64,000 nt of DNA from Gnetum montanum (Eukaryota > Streptophyta > Gnetopsida > Gnetales > Gnetaceae), in NCBI GenBank assembly GCA_015680685.1, contig MNCI01002098.1, positions 737,873 through 801,872 on the forward strand. Reading direction: 5' to 3'. This document shows, piece after piece, positions 34,247 to 46,639 of this stretch; positions within the stretch are counted from its first letter, which is position 1, and every line of letters begins with the position of its first letter. Made by a program: the position numbers and the translations under genes. Under the pieces are notes generated by a model that saw only the letters and a program-made list of their open reading frames with translations, ran no database searches and was not told the origin of the DNA.

Positions 34247-36560
34247 CAATTAAAGTAATTTGATTATGAAAAGAAAGCTCATGTAGCCAATGTGAAGGCT
34301 ATGAATGCTCTTTATTGTTCTCTATCCATGAAAGAATATACTAAGATTGCTTATTACACTATGTCTAAGTAGATTTAGAACTACTATAAAATAATACATA
34401 CAGGGTCCAACAGAATCAATGATAAGACGTTTAGTGGAAATTTGTAAGTCGATTGTAATCCATGGATTTGGGAAGTCTATCATGTGCCTTTATTTATAGT
34501 CTAACATGTTTGGTTATGGTTTATGTATCTCAAGTATGCTCCCTTGCTTTTTGTATCATATTTTTGGATTGTGTGCATGATTTTAAGCTCCTTAGGATGA
34601 TTTTGGCTTTATCCAAATGTCTTTTAGTTCTTTTGGTGTGTTCCATTGAGTTCTAGGCTCATTTGAAAATAATTATTGAAATCGTAGTAAGGGAGGTGCA
34701 CTAACTTCCCTATGCTAATGCAACCCTTACTTACCAAAGTTTAGGCCTAAGTGCTGAAAGTGTAATTCGATTAGCTTGGGCTATGTTGATGGATAGTGAC
34801 AAACCTCAACAATTACATTGAAAAAACTATAAATACTCAAGATGAGCTCTCACATGTAACTTTGTGATAATTTGGATTTCATTTCAATTTTTTCTCTCTA
34901 GTTTATAAAAAGAGATCTTCCTCCATTGGGTAAGTTGATTCCTTTCCTTATCTTATGTGTGTTTTGAGTCATTGCTTTTATAAGTATGGCTAGGCCCTAT
35001 TAGAGAGCTACCTTGCTTACATAGTCTGAAATTGTTTGGTTGATGCAGAGTCTAGTGCTTACATGATGAATAAAGCTCATGTTTTTTTCTTATTTCATCA
35101 TAATTGTATGACATGGTGTTGGGTCATTGAGGTTATCACTAAAAGCCATATTTATTGCATTTTTAGTGTGGTGTTGCACCTATTCCCAAGAGGGATTTCA
35201 ACACAAGCATTACCCCTATCTCGAGGTGTGATTGTAATGCATATGTATTTATTACTTGTTTCTTATAGAGATAAAATACATGAAAATTATAAAATATAAA
35301 AAATATAAATATATTCTCTATCTCTCAATATGGCAACATAGGTTTTAATTTTCTCACATGTATTATAATATCTTTTATATTTCTTGAACACAACAATATA
35401 CATGAGTGTTCTTGGTAAATCTGCTCAAGATTATCTTCGAAGATTATGAGTAGATCACACTACAATTTGTATGATATATCCCATTAGTTTAAAAATAGTG
35501 AGACCCCTATTAGTTAAGATTACTAAAATTTAGATTCTTTAATAATTTTTCAAGAATATTAAAATAAAAGAGGAGACCATCAAAGAATATTTTTCAGACT
35601 AATTAAACCAAGAAATAAGCTTAAAAATATTTATGATTCCATTGAAAAATTTTTAATTATAAGGAAGATTTTTAGGACTCTCCCTAAAATATTTCACTCA
35701 AAAGTCACACCCATGTATTAAGAAAGAGATATAGGTACCATAAAACTTAATGAGCTATAAGGAAATATGATTGCTCATGAAATGACATTTCATGATAAAG
35801 ATTGATGTCAAAAAGAGAAGAAAGGAGTCTTTTCCTTAGAAGTAGTTAAGATGATCAAAATGAATCAAATGATGAATTGAGAAATGAAGAATAAGCTCTT
35901 CACACAAACCAATTTGGCAAAACTCTTAGAGAAAATTCTCTAAGAAAAAGTACAAGAAATAAAATGAAAGAATAAAAAATAAAAACAAGGATTCAATGCT
36001 ATTACTATGAAGGACTTAGACATGTTTATCATATAATGTCCAAACAAAAAAAAACGAGGAAAGGATCACCATATGAAAAAAGGTGCTCTTGGGATGATGA
36101 AGATAAAAAAAAACCTTTAGGGGAAGGATTCACAAAGGAATGAAAATTTGTCTTAATGATGACACTTGAAGGAGATGGGTAGCCCATGTAAGAGGATCTG
36201 CAAGATGAAGATATTAATGATAAAGAAAGGTACACAGCTTTACTAGATACTTTTTAAAGGCTAAAAAAATTTGCAAAAAGATTAAGAGCAAACTTCATGA
36301 GCAAGAGTTCAAAATGGAGGCTTAAGACATTAATCCTAAATCACAAAAAATAATTTAAAATTAATTAAAATTAATGAAAAATCTTAGAATTAGCTGTGAA
36401 GAAAACTCAAGATGATTTGATTATTAAGGAGATTGAAATTAAAGTTCCTATTAAAGATCTAGTCAAAGCCCAAACCATCCTTGAGGAGCAAGGTAAGCAT
36501 GTTAATGAACAAGGAAAATAAATTGAAGACACATAAAGATTTCTTAAAAGATTCAAAAAT
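34247..36560 (+). pseudogene. Ty1/copia gag, interrupted
   Basis: First part (34247-34445): KAMNALYCSLSMKEYTKIAYYTMSK, then the segment before DKTF, typical of the UBN2/Retrotran_gag_2 capsid domain. The frame resumes at about 35540: ETIKEYFSD-like, FLIIRKIFRTLPKIFHSKVT, GTIKLNEL and AHEMTF. A CCHC knuckle follows near 35995 as CYYYEGLRHVYHIM, with two Cys replaced. After it come CSWDDEDKKKP and long charged helices to about 36560, as in SIRE-type gag. The order is normal, but about 1 kb of foreign sequence sits between the parts. Confidence 0.75.
34446..35500. other. Insertion inside copia gag, possibly a solo LTR
   Basis: About 1 kb separates two adjoining pieces of one capsid domain. It contains ACTATAAATACTC at about 34832 and GAATAAAGCTC near 35067 in promoter-then-polyadenylation order, as in an LTR. 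No coding similarity and no confirmed target duplication. Exact ends not resolved. Confidence 0.4.
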
Positions 36561-36734
36561 GGAAGTAAAACCATAAAGATCATGATGGGATAAGATAAAA
36601 AACCAAGTAATAGTATAAACTTAGATACAAACTCATCAATATGAATAGGCTATGACAAACCTTCTACATTGATGCCTCTTAAACTATTCCATGTAGACTT
36701 AGCTCAATCTTCTCAAATAGTTGGTGAACTTACT

Positions 36735-37400
36735 TTCTTTCTGGAACTCTAAATTTCTCAAAAACTCAATGGGATATTAATTTCACAACAAAAATATGCT
36801 AATAAAATGATAAAAAAAATTGCAAAGAAGTTGATACTCTCATGAGATTTGAGATCAAACTATCTAAAAATGTAAAAGATAAAGATGTAGATAAAAAACT
36901 ATATAGAGGTATGATTGTTAGTTCATCTATCTTACAAGTAGTAGATGAGATATCATGCTTAGTATATGTATTTGTGCTCATTATTATTATAATCCTTAGA
37001 AGTCTCATTTATTTATTTCAAAATGTATTTTTTTAATACCTTAAAGATAGTACACAACATAACCTTTAGTTTCCAATGGATACATATTTTAAACTTATGG
37101 GGTATATTAATGAAAATTGGGTAGGATCAGTGGGTGATTAAAAAATAGCTAGAGGATTTTCTTTTTCTCAAGTCATTTTTGTATTGGCTAGATTAGTAAG
37201 AGGTAACGCTCAAACTCTATTTCTACTACTGAAGTTGACTATATTGCTATATGGAGTTATGGTGCCCAACTTATGTGGATGAATCAAGCATTAAAAGATT
37301 ATAGGCAAAGTCAATATAGTATTATAATGTATTATGATAACATTATTACCATTAACATCATGATGAATCTATTAAACATGGTAGAGGAATAAGATCCTCT
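36735..37400 (+). pseudogene. Ty1/copia reverse transcriptase C-terminus and RNase H fragment
   Basis: LNGILISQQKYANKMIKK, then DVDKKLYRGMIVSSS (copia motif LYRGMIGSLLYL) and, frame-shifted, FKLMGYINENWVGS, then TEVDYIAIWSYGAQLMWMNQALKDY and MYYDNIITINI, the end of copia RNase H (family: EAEYIA, CAQ, WMKQ, YCDNTSAI). Integrase and most of RT are missing between gag (ending about 36560) and this fragment, so the element is internally deleted. Its 3' end runs into the CATGG-rich repeat at 37440. Confidence 0.8.
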
Positions 37401-37439
37401 TTTTCCTCTCTATCACTCTTTTGACAACTTCAAATTGGC

Positions 37440-38727
37440 CAAAAAATTAATCATGAGTGGTGTTATCTCATGGTATTGAAGATCATGGGTTCCAATCAAG
37501 TCATGGTTTGGTTATGGTCTAAGACCAAGAGTTATGGTTTAGTCATGATATGTTTGAAAGCCATAGAAAAGGATCATGGATCATGGAGCGTTCATGGTCA
37601 AGAGACCATGAGTTATAGTATGATCATGGTTAGCCTAACCATAAGTCAGGATTAGATCATGGTTGTCAAAAAAATGATAACTTTCTACCTCTAGCCTTCT
37701 TTGTCCTCTTGACATGACCATGAGTTATGATTAACTTATGTTAAAATAACATAACTCTTAGTGAAGTCATGGTCTGGAGAAAAAATGAATTTTTTTCTTT
37801 CCTACAATACTTCAAGTTATGGTGAGATCATGGTGTATCTCTAAGGATACCATAAGTTACGGTAAACTCATGGTATAATAGGGACACTAAAATTGACCTT
37901 GAAAAGATGCTAAAACATAGCACCAAATGAGATTAATTGTAGAAGAATGGAATGGATGATCAAGTAAAAACAGCAAAAATCGAAAATTGTTGATATTTGG
38001 AGGCCTTCTAATCACATAAGAGCTAAAACAAAAATTTTAGCAAAACTTACTTTTTAATGTTTAATGACTTCTTGGTTGGCCAACACACCCTTTATTCAAC
38101 TTAATATTTCTTTCAAACCTACAACCACAATGAATAGACCAAATAAAATAATAGAGATTGATCTACATATAAGATCTTCCTTTTATTTCTTCTCTTGATT
38201 GATAGTACATATGATATTGAATTGAACCAATGTTGAAATTAATGAAAATAATGAAAAATTAAAATGTAATTGAAATAAATGAAAGAATTGAGATAATGAT
38301 ATGGAGGCAAGAACTTCACTTATATTACCTCAAGTTTTAATCATACATCAATGGAGATTACTTGAAATTCCTTATGTTTGAGGAAAGCCCATACATTAAT
38401 TAAATAAAAATATGAGATGGTATGTAAGAACATACTCAAATTTAATCATGGTTATAAATAACCCACCAAATCATCTACTAAATCGCAAGAATAAGAGAAT
38501 TGTGATTCCAACTCATGTGAGAATGCCACCTATGAACTTCATATGGTTCCAGAAAGGGGGAATGATCACATGGAACCTTGGGTGGTCCCAAGGATGAGAT
38601 ACATGACATGTGGCATTAGAGGATTCAAATTTGACATCACTTTAACTTTTCTTTACTTCTTTTCTTTAAATGTAAAATTATATCATATGACACATTACAT
38701 GAAGACATGGACCCACTTACATGACTA
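37440..38727 (+). repeat. LTR-like dispersed repeat I, copy 1 (continues at 45921)
   Basis: Matches 53231-53410 plus 54402-55490 along about 1 kb: CTCTAGCCTTCTTTG, AAGGATACCATAAGTTACGG, CTTCTCTTGATTGATAGT and CCTTGGGTGGTCCCAAGG occur in the same order in both. The first 450 bases are crowded with CATGG/CCATG and GAGTTATGG words. TATAAATAACCC at 38453 could be a TATA box. Class (LTR or other) not proven. Confidence 0.65.
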
Positions 38728-38740
38728 TTGTTGCAACAAT

Positions 38741-39359
38741 AAGCCATTTTCATAGAGTAATTTTAAATTATGATGATAGAATCAATTCCTTTCATGTTAC
38801 CATTAAAAGAAGGAAAGCCATATATAGAAGTAAAATATTCAAAGAAAATATTTACAAAAATAAGATTATTTTAAGCTCAAAACCTTCTCTTGAGATTGTG
38901 ATCTATGGTAATATTTTAGCCATTAATGAAGTAGAGGTTAACTTTTACTTTAGATCTTACTAAAAGAATGAGCTAGGGTTTCATGCATCATATTTTTTTA
39001 TAAGACAAGTCCCAAACGAGACATTTTGAAAAAATCTTAACAAAGATACAATGCAATTTTAAATGATCAAAATTTATGAGATAAAAACAAATCCTCTTAA
39101 ATTTTCATGATTTGTTGTTCATAAAATTAAAGAGTTAGGGTTCTCAAATTAAGTAAGGCATTATGTAGATTAACTAACTTATGCAACAAGAAGAGAGCTT
39201 ATTGGCCAATGGCATATTTTCCTATATATAACCTAAATCAAGCTCATCAAAGAATAGAATCATAAAGCTTATAAATTTGTTTCATTATAATAGGCAATGG
39301 AAAAAATAGTTGAGCACTAAGGGAAACCCTTATTTCAAGAAAAGGGGCTCAACTTAAAT
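38741..39359. other. AT-rich left part of the 7.2-kb insertion
   Basis: Contains TATATATAACC at about 39223 followed by ATCAAGCTCATCAAAG, which could be a promoter. Otherwise nothing recognised. Confidence 0.3.
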
Positions 39360-42020
39360 CCAAAAAGGGTTAAAGTATGTTAACACATCAACTCGTATAG
39401 AAGGACATTGGTTCTACAAAGAGTGTGGAAAATTGATATGGAAAATTAGCTCTACTAAGGTAGGAAGGTTGCAAGCTTGGAAAATGGCTCTATTTAAAGA
39501 TATGATTAATGACCCTATGACATCAAATTTAGCCTATGATAAAGGATTCATAAGGCCAAAAAGTAGTTTTACAAAATGACTCTACAAGAAAAAACCATTT
39601 TTGATTTTTCCATGTTAGCTCATAAAACTAGGTTATAAAGCAAAATCCTATTCTACAAAAATGTTTTGCATAAAGAAAAGTTCATAGAACAAATGGTTTT
39701 CACATAAATGACTCTACAAAATTTTGTGTAGAATAGGACTTTTCTTTATGAACTAGTTTTATGAGTTGAGATGGGAAAATTAGCTCTGCCATGTCCACAT
39801 TTTTGAAGAGTAAGTTCGTAGAACAAACATCACCTCTACAAAGTGATTCTGTGAACCACATCATCATCTACTATGTAAGCTTCAAAGAGAGAGCATCTTT
39901 TGTAAAGCTAAAATACTATTCTATAGGCAACCTCAGAAATGGTTCTACCATGTTGGCTTTCATTGTGTGGCATTACATTCATAGAGTTAAAACATGGTTC
40001 TATAAAGAATCTTTGCCATGTAAGCTTCCTAGGTAGTGTGTGTTTGTAGAACTAAAATATGGATATACTAAGCGAAGAAAAAATGGTTCTACAAGCCATG
40101 TCAGCTAAGCGAATCTACCTCACCTTGTTAGCATAAAGAGAAAGCTCATTAAACCAAAAATTAGCTCTACAAAATTACTATTCCAAATAGGCTTTGTCTT
40201 ATGATAGATAGCTTATGGAGCAAATAAGAGATTCTACAAGCCACATCACCATTCGTTAATGGATGTGAAAAAATATCATACATGGAACAAAAATTTAGCT
40301 TCATAGAAAGTTTTCAAACTCATTCTACCATGTTAGCTTTTGAAAAGCCAACTTTTTTGTAGAACTAAGAAAACTGGTTTTAGAAAGCATCTTTAAAGTA
40401 ATCTTGTCATGTCAACTTTTATGAAAATTAGGTTTGTAGAACCAAAAAGTGATTCTATGAAGTGGCTCTAAGAATAAAGAACTAAATAGTGGCATAAAAC
40501 ACTCATTTTCACTTTTTCCACATGAGCTATTTAGTAAGGTGGATTTATAGAACCAAGATGCAATTCTACAAATAAAAGCTAGAATTATACTATGAGCTAC
40601 CTCATCATTTGCCCATGTTAGCATGTAAAGAAAGCTTGTACAACCAAGAATTAGCCTTACAAGATGGTTTTACTTAGATTATATTTTCAGCATCTAAGTA
40701 AAAGAAAAAAGAAGAATTAGTTTTGTATGTAAATATCATATGACATGTGGATTTCATTTGTGAAAGGTTTGTAGATTGAAAAACTAGCTATACAAGTAAA
40801 GTTGAAAATAATTCTATGTAGCCAAGTAGGAATTTTTGGGTTAAGCCTTTCGTAGAGCCAAAATATAGTTCTACAAAATAGCTCTCAAAAATGGCTCTAC
40901 CACATTAGCTTTAGCTTATTGTAGAGGATTTGTAGAGCTATAAAGTAGTTCTACAAAATGGCTCTTTAAGAAGAACCCTTTTTGGTTCTACTACATTATG
41001 TTTATTAATGTGACAAAGACTTGTAGAATTAAAAAAGTATTTCGGTAAAATTCACTTTTCCATTTTTTCTTGCAAGAGAAGGTTTGTAGAGCTTTAAAGT
41101 GATTCCATAAAGAATCCATACCAGATAAGTTTCCTAGTTAGTGCATGTTCATAGAACCAAAATATGGATTTACTAAGCAAAGAATTTTTTTTTCTACAAG
41201 CCATGTTAGTTGAACAGATCTTCATCTACCATGTTAGCTTTTAATAAATGAGCATAATTTGTAGAACTAAAATCTTTCTTTGCATAAAAAGATTATCTAT
41301 GGTTCCACCATGTAAGCGTTAGAGGTAAAGATGTTTTTCGTAAAGTTTAAAAATCAGAACTAAAAAATGATCCATAGCCATAAGATATTAGAAGATTTGA
41401 AGAGGCATTATGTCTTCATAGCCACATCACTAGTAAAATACATGGAGAGTTTTGTTCATAAAACCAAGAAGTGGTTCTACAAGAAACTCATCTTTTAACT
41501 CTTTCATGTCAACTTTGAAAGGACTCATGAAAAATATTGAAGAGGCCATAACACATAAGCTATTCAATAAAGAAGGTTCATAGAACTAAACTTCAACTAT
41601 ATGAAGAATCCATTTTTAAGTTTTTCCATGTTGGTTCCTTTCATAAGGCATTTTCATGAAACCAAAAATTAGTTTTACAAGTAAGATCCATATTGGTTTT
41701 ATAAGTCATGTAAACACTAAATCCCAAGCATGAAGTTCATAATATATAATTTTACACATGATATTTTTAAACTTTAATTTAGCTTAGGAAATTTTAAAAG
41801 GAGATCTACAGCCACGTAAGCCCAAGATGAAAGAAAATTGATAGAATTAAAAAGTGACTCTATGCATTAGCTTCATAATTCATCCTTCATCAGCTCCTTT
41901 GGAGAGAAATTTTATAAAGTGAGGAAACTATTCTACAAAAAAGCCCTAAATTAATTCTATAAGCCTCATTTTAAGTTAGCTCTATGAATAAAGGCTCCAC
42001 AAGTTGACAATAGAATGAAT
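39360..42020. repeat. 2.7-kb array of imperfect palindromes
   Basis: Variants of GTAGAACCA-(5-7)-TGGTTCTAC occur dozens of times, e.g. 40437-40460, 40852-40874 and 40932-40954 (the last two exactly 80 bases apart and each 23 long). They alternate with AAAATGGCTCT and with CCATGTTAGCTT words. Spacing is irregular, about 80-170 bases. No open frame follows the array. Each unit could fold into a short hairpin in DNA or RNA. Confidence 0.8.
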
Positions 42021-42639
42021 ATTGAATATTTAAGCCTTAAATGAGGTAGCTCAAAACAATTAAAGCTTGAGACAAATGTCAAATGACAAAATGAATAGTT
42101 TTTCCCAAGTGAGTAAATTTAAGAATAGAGCTTTGGGTATTAATACAAAGGATTTCAATAGATTTTGAATACAAAACCATTAGCAGATAGAGCTTAGAGT
42201 TGAAACAAAATTGTAAACGAAGCAGAGCTAATATTGAAGTAAAGGGAGATATCTCTGAAGTCTCTATTTTCTACATTCAAACAACCATGTATCACAAGGA
42301 GAAAGAGAAGCACCCCAAAAGTTTCAAGATATGGACATTTATGTTTTCTCTAAATATTTGTAGAAATTTAATTTGACTATTTACCAATTCTAGTAGTGGA
42401 TTAACATCATTTAGATTAAATTAAATGCAAAAGAGAGAAACCTTTTCAGTTTTAATGAAGACCACAAATTAGTGGAAAAGGTAGGGCTAAAAGTGGCTAA
42501 AATAATGAAATATTCGTAAGATATTTGCAAAAAGATAGGCCATCAAAAGCTAGGTTTCAAGCCAAGATCAAACATTATTAGGGATGTCCTGAACTAGCTA
42601 ATTGGAAATTATATATGAAAGGGATAAGCTTTGTTTTAT
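42021..42639. other. AT-rich segment between array and decayed coding region
   Basis: No repeats of the palindrome type and no recognisable protein. Confidence 0.3.
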
Positions 42640-45070
42640 GGGAAATATAAAGAGATATATTGACATCAAATTTACGAAGGCCTACAAACTCTATGGCCTC
42701 ATAGAAGTAGACATTCTAGAGGTAAAAGCTTGGTAATATAATGAAGATGTACTCAGTAGAAAATTTTGGGCTCACCCTAATACTAGAAAGAGTATTAAGC
42801 TTTCCTTGGCTAATTTGGTAAAAGCTTAGGGATATTAGAATGTCATCTTGAAGGATTAAAAACATAGGTTCCCACATAGGATTTCTATTTTAGCATTAAA
42901 TTTATTTTATCTAAGAAATAAATTCAATTTTAGATTTTCATGTTTGGACCTAGGTAGCCCTAAAAATAAAAGGCATTTCTTCTTATTATAGTATATGAAT
43001 GGTATGCTATAAGATAGTATAGCTAAAGTTCATAAATAGGGGACTCAAGTTTGAGTTCACTTGTAATGGATTATTTGCTAAGAAAATTTCCTAAGCCAAA
43101 AAGAGTAGCATTGATTTTTGTTGGTTATGCTTCACAGAGAAGAGCCTATCTTAAAGACCAATGCTATGATTTCTTCTTACTTATTTACTAGACAAGCTAT
43201 TTCAAATCTTAAACTTTAGAATTTTTTATGAATTTTACCTACTCCTATTTGATTAAATTCATTTTATGAGTCTTCCCACTAAGAGTTGATCAACAAGTTA
43301 TTAATGAGGAAAAAAGGGAAATGCAACAGAGCAGTTTTATTGCATGCTAGATACACCTAGATTCTGATAGCCGCTTTTGAGGGAAAAGCTTTCAAACTTC
43401 CTAGATTTTTGGCCCTTTATTTAGCACTACAAAAGCTAGGAGATAAATGGAGGAAAGTCCCTTAAGACATAACTACAATCACATATAGGTATTTGCTATA
43501 AAGTTCGATTTTTGGGAATTTAACAATATGGGACATATCAAGGAAATCATGAGATAAGGAGCAATGTGATTTTTCAGAAGCTTCAAAGAGGATATATTCA
43601 ACCACAAGGACAAGAAAGGTTCATCAAGTTGATGAAATAGATGTAGTATATATAAGAGTTACTAACAAAGAAGTAAATCAAGCCAAGGATCAAGCTTCAA
43701 AACAACTCAAAAGAAGCTTGTTAGCAAAAATCTCATCCTTCACCTACGATCAACCAAAGGTTGTAGTATGTAGATGAATGGATAGAAAGGTTCATCCTTT
43801 GGCAAGATATTTTTCCAATGAACATTTGGCATTATTATAGAAAAAATATTTTTCTTGGAAGTTGTTAAACCTAGAAGAATCTATGCTTGATGAAAGGTTC
43901 TTACTTAGTGAAACAGAATATGCGAGGATTAAGGTAGCTAGAAAAGAAAGAATTAGGATGAGTGAAAAGTTATAGAAACAGAAGCTATAGGAAAAAAGTT
44001 AAAAGTGCAGCAATAAGAAAAAATTATGGAATAAAAAAACATAATGAAGCTATAAAAACAACAAGAGCAACAACAAAAATAGAAGAAGGGCAAACCGTCA
44101 CTTTCCTATCAAGATGTCTGATGAAAGAAGTAGCTCAAGTTTTTAAGATTAAAGAAAAAGAAGGTTGCATCATCTTCTAGTATAATGAAGATGATCAACA
44201 AATGGAAAAATATAATCTCGTAATTTCTCATCAAGATATGTTTGACTCCATAGCTATATTGATCAAGGACATGGAACAAATAGCCAATAGCTAGATAGCA
44301 AAGCTCAAGGAATTCTTCTTGTAGAATGAACATGAAGTGTCAAAATTACAAGAAGTCAAGTGGCTAAAAGGAGAAAGTAAGAATTTGATATTAAGGATCA
44401 CTATCAAAGAATCACTAGAAAATAAGGATTATAAAAATAAGCAGCTAGAGGATAGATTGGTTTTCATGAGCTCAAAATTAGAATAAGCCAAAAAGGAAAA
44501 GGCTCCAGATTATTCTCATCTTACTTTATCAAGCTTCAAGGAGGTAATTACTAAGATAGAATATGATAAGTAATGAATGAGAGAGAGAGAGGGAAGGAAA
44601 TCATGAATGTGAGAGAAAAACAAGTCATGTTTGCACAAATTGAAGGAAGGATTCATGAATTATATGAGATGGCCATGACCAAAAAAGAGGAGTTGTCCCA
44701 ATACAAGCAAGGTTTCCTTGATATTTTGATGATGTTAGTTATAGGAATCATGTGTGAAATGGTCAAAAAGAAGTTAGAGTATGAACAAGCTTGTACTGGT
44801 GTAGGGACTACCTTGATGAAAATAAATAACTCAATAATAGAGTTAGGATTGGGGAAGATTGGTGTTGAAGAAGTTATTTAGAAGCTTGATAGCACTGAGA
44901 TCAATTCAATAAATTAAGCTATCAAGATTCTTATTAATCATTGGAAACTATCCCAATAGCTAGTAATAAAAGGACTCAAAGTTCAATGAATGAAGAAGAT
45001 ATACCAAGAAATTGAGGAGTTAGCTAATGGATTGTAGTTATATGAAGAAAATGCAAGGAGATTGTAACCT
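42640..45070 (+). pseudogene. Decayed coding region, unrecognised; C-terminal coiled coil
   Basis: Plus-strand reading gives coherent amphipathic protein-like stretches separated by stops: FTKAYKLYGLIEVDILEVKA, FWAHPNTRKSIKLSLANLV, KLPRFLALYLALQKLGDKW (43391-43450) and LARYFSNEHLALL. A charged helical region follows, including an open stretch of 102 residues (44573-44881) with QIEGRIHELYEMAMTKKEEL. Overall plan, a globular half then coiled coil, recalls the extra ORF of family E, but I see no shared motif and do not claim homology. Confidence 0.4.
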
Positions 45071-45887
45071 TAAATTCTATAACTATTATAACTACCTAAA
45101 GCTAATATAAAAAGCTCAGAGCAAATTGGTAATGGGAAACTTGGGGAAGGGAGGAGGAACTTTTTAGGGCAAAAAGAAAGAAAAGCTTGTAAAGACTATT
45201 TCTAATTGAGTTTTAAATAGTTTCCATTATCTCTTTTAGCTTTTATCTCTTAGCATTCTTGTTTTAATATCTTTCCTATTATGTGTAGCTTAATATTAGA
45301 TGGATACATAAGAATGATTGTTAATTTTGGAATAGGCTATATTCTCTGATTAACTAAGGTTTAGCTTGTTTTTTCTATACTGATTAAATGGGATACTTTT
45401 ACAAGTGCTAGTTCTTAATCAATTTAGCATAGAAGTAATGAGATCTTCAAAAAATTCTGAGGTTTATGAATAATCATTTTCCTTAATTTCCTACTTTTTT
45501 TAGCAAATATTTTATCATTTTTCTTTAGAAAGTTAACTAGAAAATTGTTCAGAGTTGGAGATCAACATCTTTCATAAAACCTTTCATTCATTTATGTATG
45601 TGACATGCAATATTTAAGACTAGGCTTATGGGGAATGTTATTCATTTTATTTAGTTTAGCTAAGAGAAAGCTAGAAGAGGTAATACAATTATACTAAATA
45701 TAACCTTTGAATATACTCTATATTTTAGATTTCTTAATAGATTATCATTGAGAAATCTTTTTACTTTCATAAATACTTAACCAAATTAGCGTAGTTTTAC
45801 CAACAAAGGCTATTTGAGGGTATCTGTGCCTTGGCAGTATCAAAGACTAGAAACTGCCAAAAATAAATTTGATTAAAAAGTTGTTCC
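45071..45887. other. AT-rich right part of the 7.2-kb insertion
   Basis: Nothing recognised beyond low-complexity T- and A-rich runs. Confidence 0.3.
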
Positions 45888-45920
45888 TTGTGGTAGGAAT
45901 TGTTCCCAATCCTACCACAA
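45888..45920. other. Terminal hairpin of the 7.2-kb insertion
   Basis: TTGTGGTAGGA (45888-45898) and TCCTACCACAA (45910-45920) are exact inverted repeats around an 11-base loop. Confidence 0.85.
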
Positions 45921-46010
45921 TAATGACTTAACAACATGAAAAAAATATTACTCTTAAAATGATATGGAAAATATAATTGACATAAGGAAAGCATACCTTA
46001 GACTACAAAT
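45921..46010 (+). repeat. Repeat I, copy 1, right remainder
   Basis: GACTTAACAACATG...ATGATATGGAAAATA...CTACAAATATT matches 55384-55480 in order. Confidence 0.6.
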
Positions 46011-46109
46011 ATTGTCAGAATTAAGGATGCATAGAAAACATCACTTACTTAAATGATATGGTCATCATGAAGAGTAAGGGTATATTCTCCAACTTTCTCA
46101 ATTTGAATG

Positions 46110-46330
46110 AAAGAGATCTATTATAATTGTGTCTTACATTGGGATTAGTTGTTGTGTGGCTATACAACCTCATTCTCTACAATAATGCTAATGGTGTAAG
46201 TGATTTGTGATGTTTGTGGAATGTGGAACAACTATAATTGTAATCAACTTTGAATTAATTAAAGATAGATAGTTTTCTTATTTTCTAGCAAATAAATTAT
46301 CTTCATCTATTCTCAATTCATATGTGTTCA
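46110..46330 (+). repeat. Fragment of chromovirus-like LTR (3' end)
   Basis: ATTGTGTCTTACATTGGGAT...GTGTAAGTGATTTGTGATG...TTAATTAAAGATAGATAG...TAGCAAATAAATTATCTTCA matches the last 220 bases of both LTRs at 48390-48600 and 53020-53220. The AATAAAT signal is kept. Confidence 0.75.
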
Positions 46331-46639
46331 AAGGATTAAAGAAAAATGGGATGATCATGTTCTTTGCTCCTAGAGATATCCCAGCCAAACCACAACTCAT
46401 GATCCTAGACCATGAGTATACCACGAGCCATGGTCTATAATACTGCAAGTAAAACACCACTCATAATCTTAGTCATGGCTGATTTTTCAAGTAATTTTTG
46501 TGCTGAGAAAAAAGAAATCTTATTCTACTACCACCTCCAACTTTTGGTATTTGAGATTATTTTTAAGGTCAAAGGATTTCAAAAGAAGTGCCCAAGTGCT
46601 TCATCATCTTTGATGGAAAAAATATTTCACCTATTAGAG
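46331..46639. other. CATGG-rich segment
   Basis: GGATTAAAGAAAAATGGGATG also follows the 3' LTR at 53237. 46380-46480 resembles the start of repeat I in reverse orientation (ACCACTCATAAT against ATCATGAGTGGT). No coding signal. Confidence 0.4.

Larger units (their letters stand above)
38728..45920. mobile_element. 7.2-kb insertion of unknown class splitting repeat I
   Basis: Repeat I is continuous at 55370-55400 but here stops after ATGACTA (38727) and resumes with TAATGACTTAACAACATG at 45921. ATGACT on both sides is a likely target duplication. The left end carries the perfect palindrome ATTGTTGCAACAAT (38727-38740). The right end is a hairpin with 11-bp arms (45888-45920). The two termini are weakly similar as inverted repeats (TTGTTG/TTGTGG). 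No LTR pair, RT or transposase was recognised inside; contents are the palindrome array and a decayed coding region. Confidence 0.55.

Noticed and set aside
39360-42020. CRISPR array
   Set aside because: Units are irregular, imperfect, and alternate with other repeats; the setting is plant retroelement DNA.
45888-45920. Hairpin considered as a microRNA precursor
   Set aside because: Arms of 11 bp are far too short for a plant microRNA precursor; better explained as an element end.
38728-45920. Helitron interpretation of the 7.2-kb insertion
   Set aside because: The right end lacks CTRR after the hairpin, the left end lacks TC, and a likely target duplication is present.
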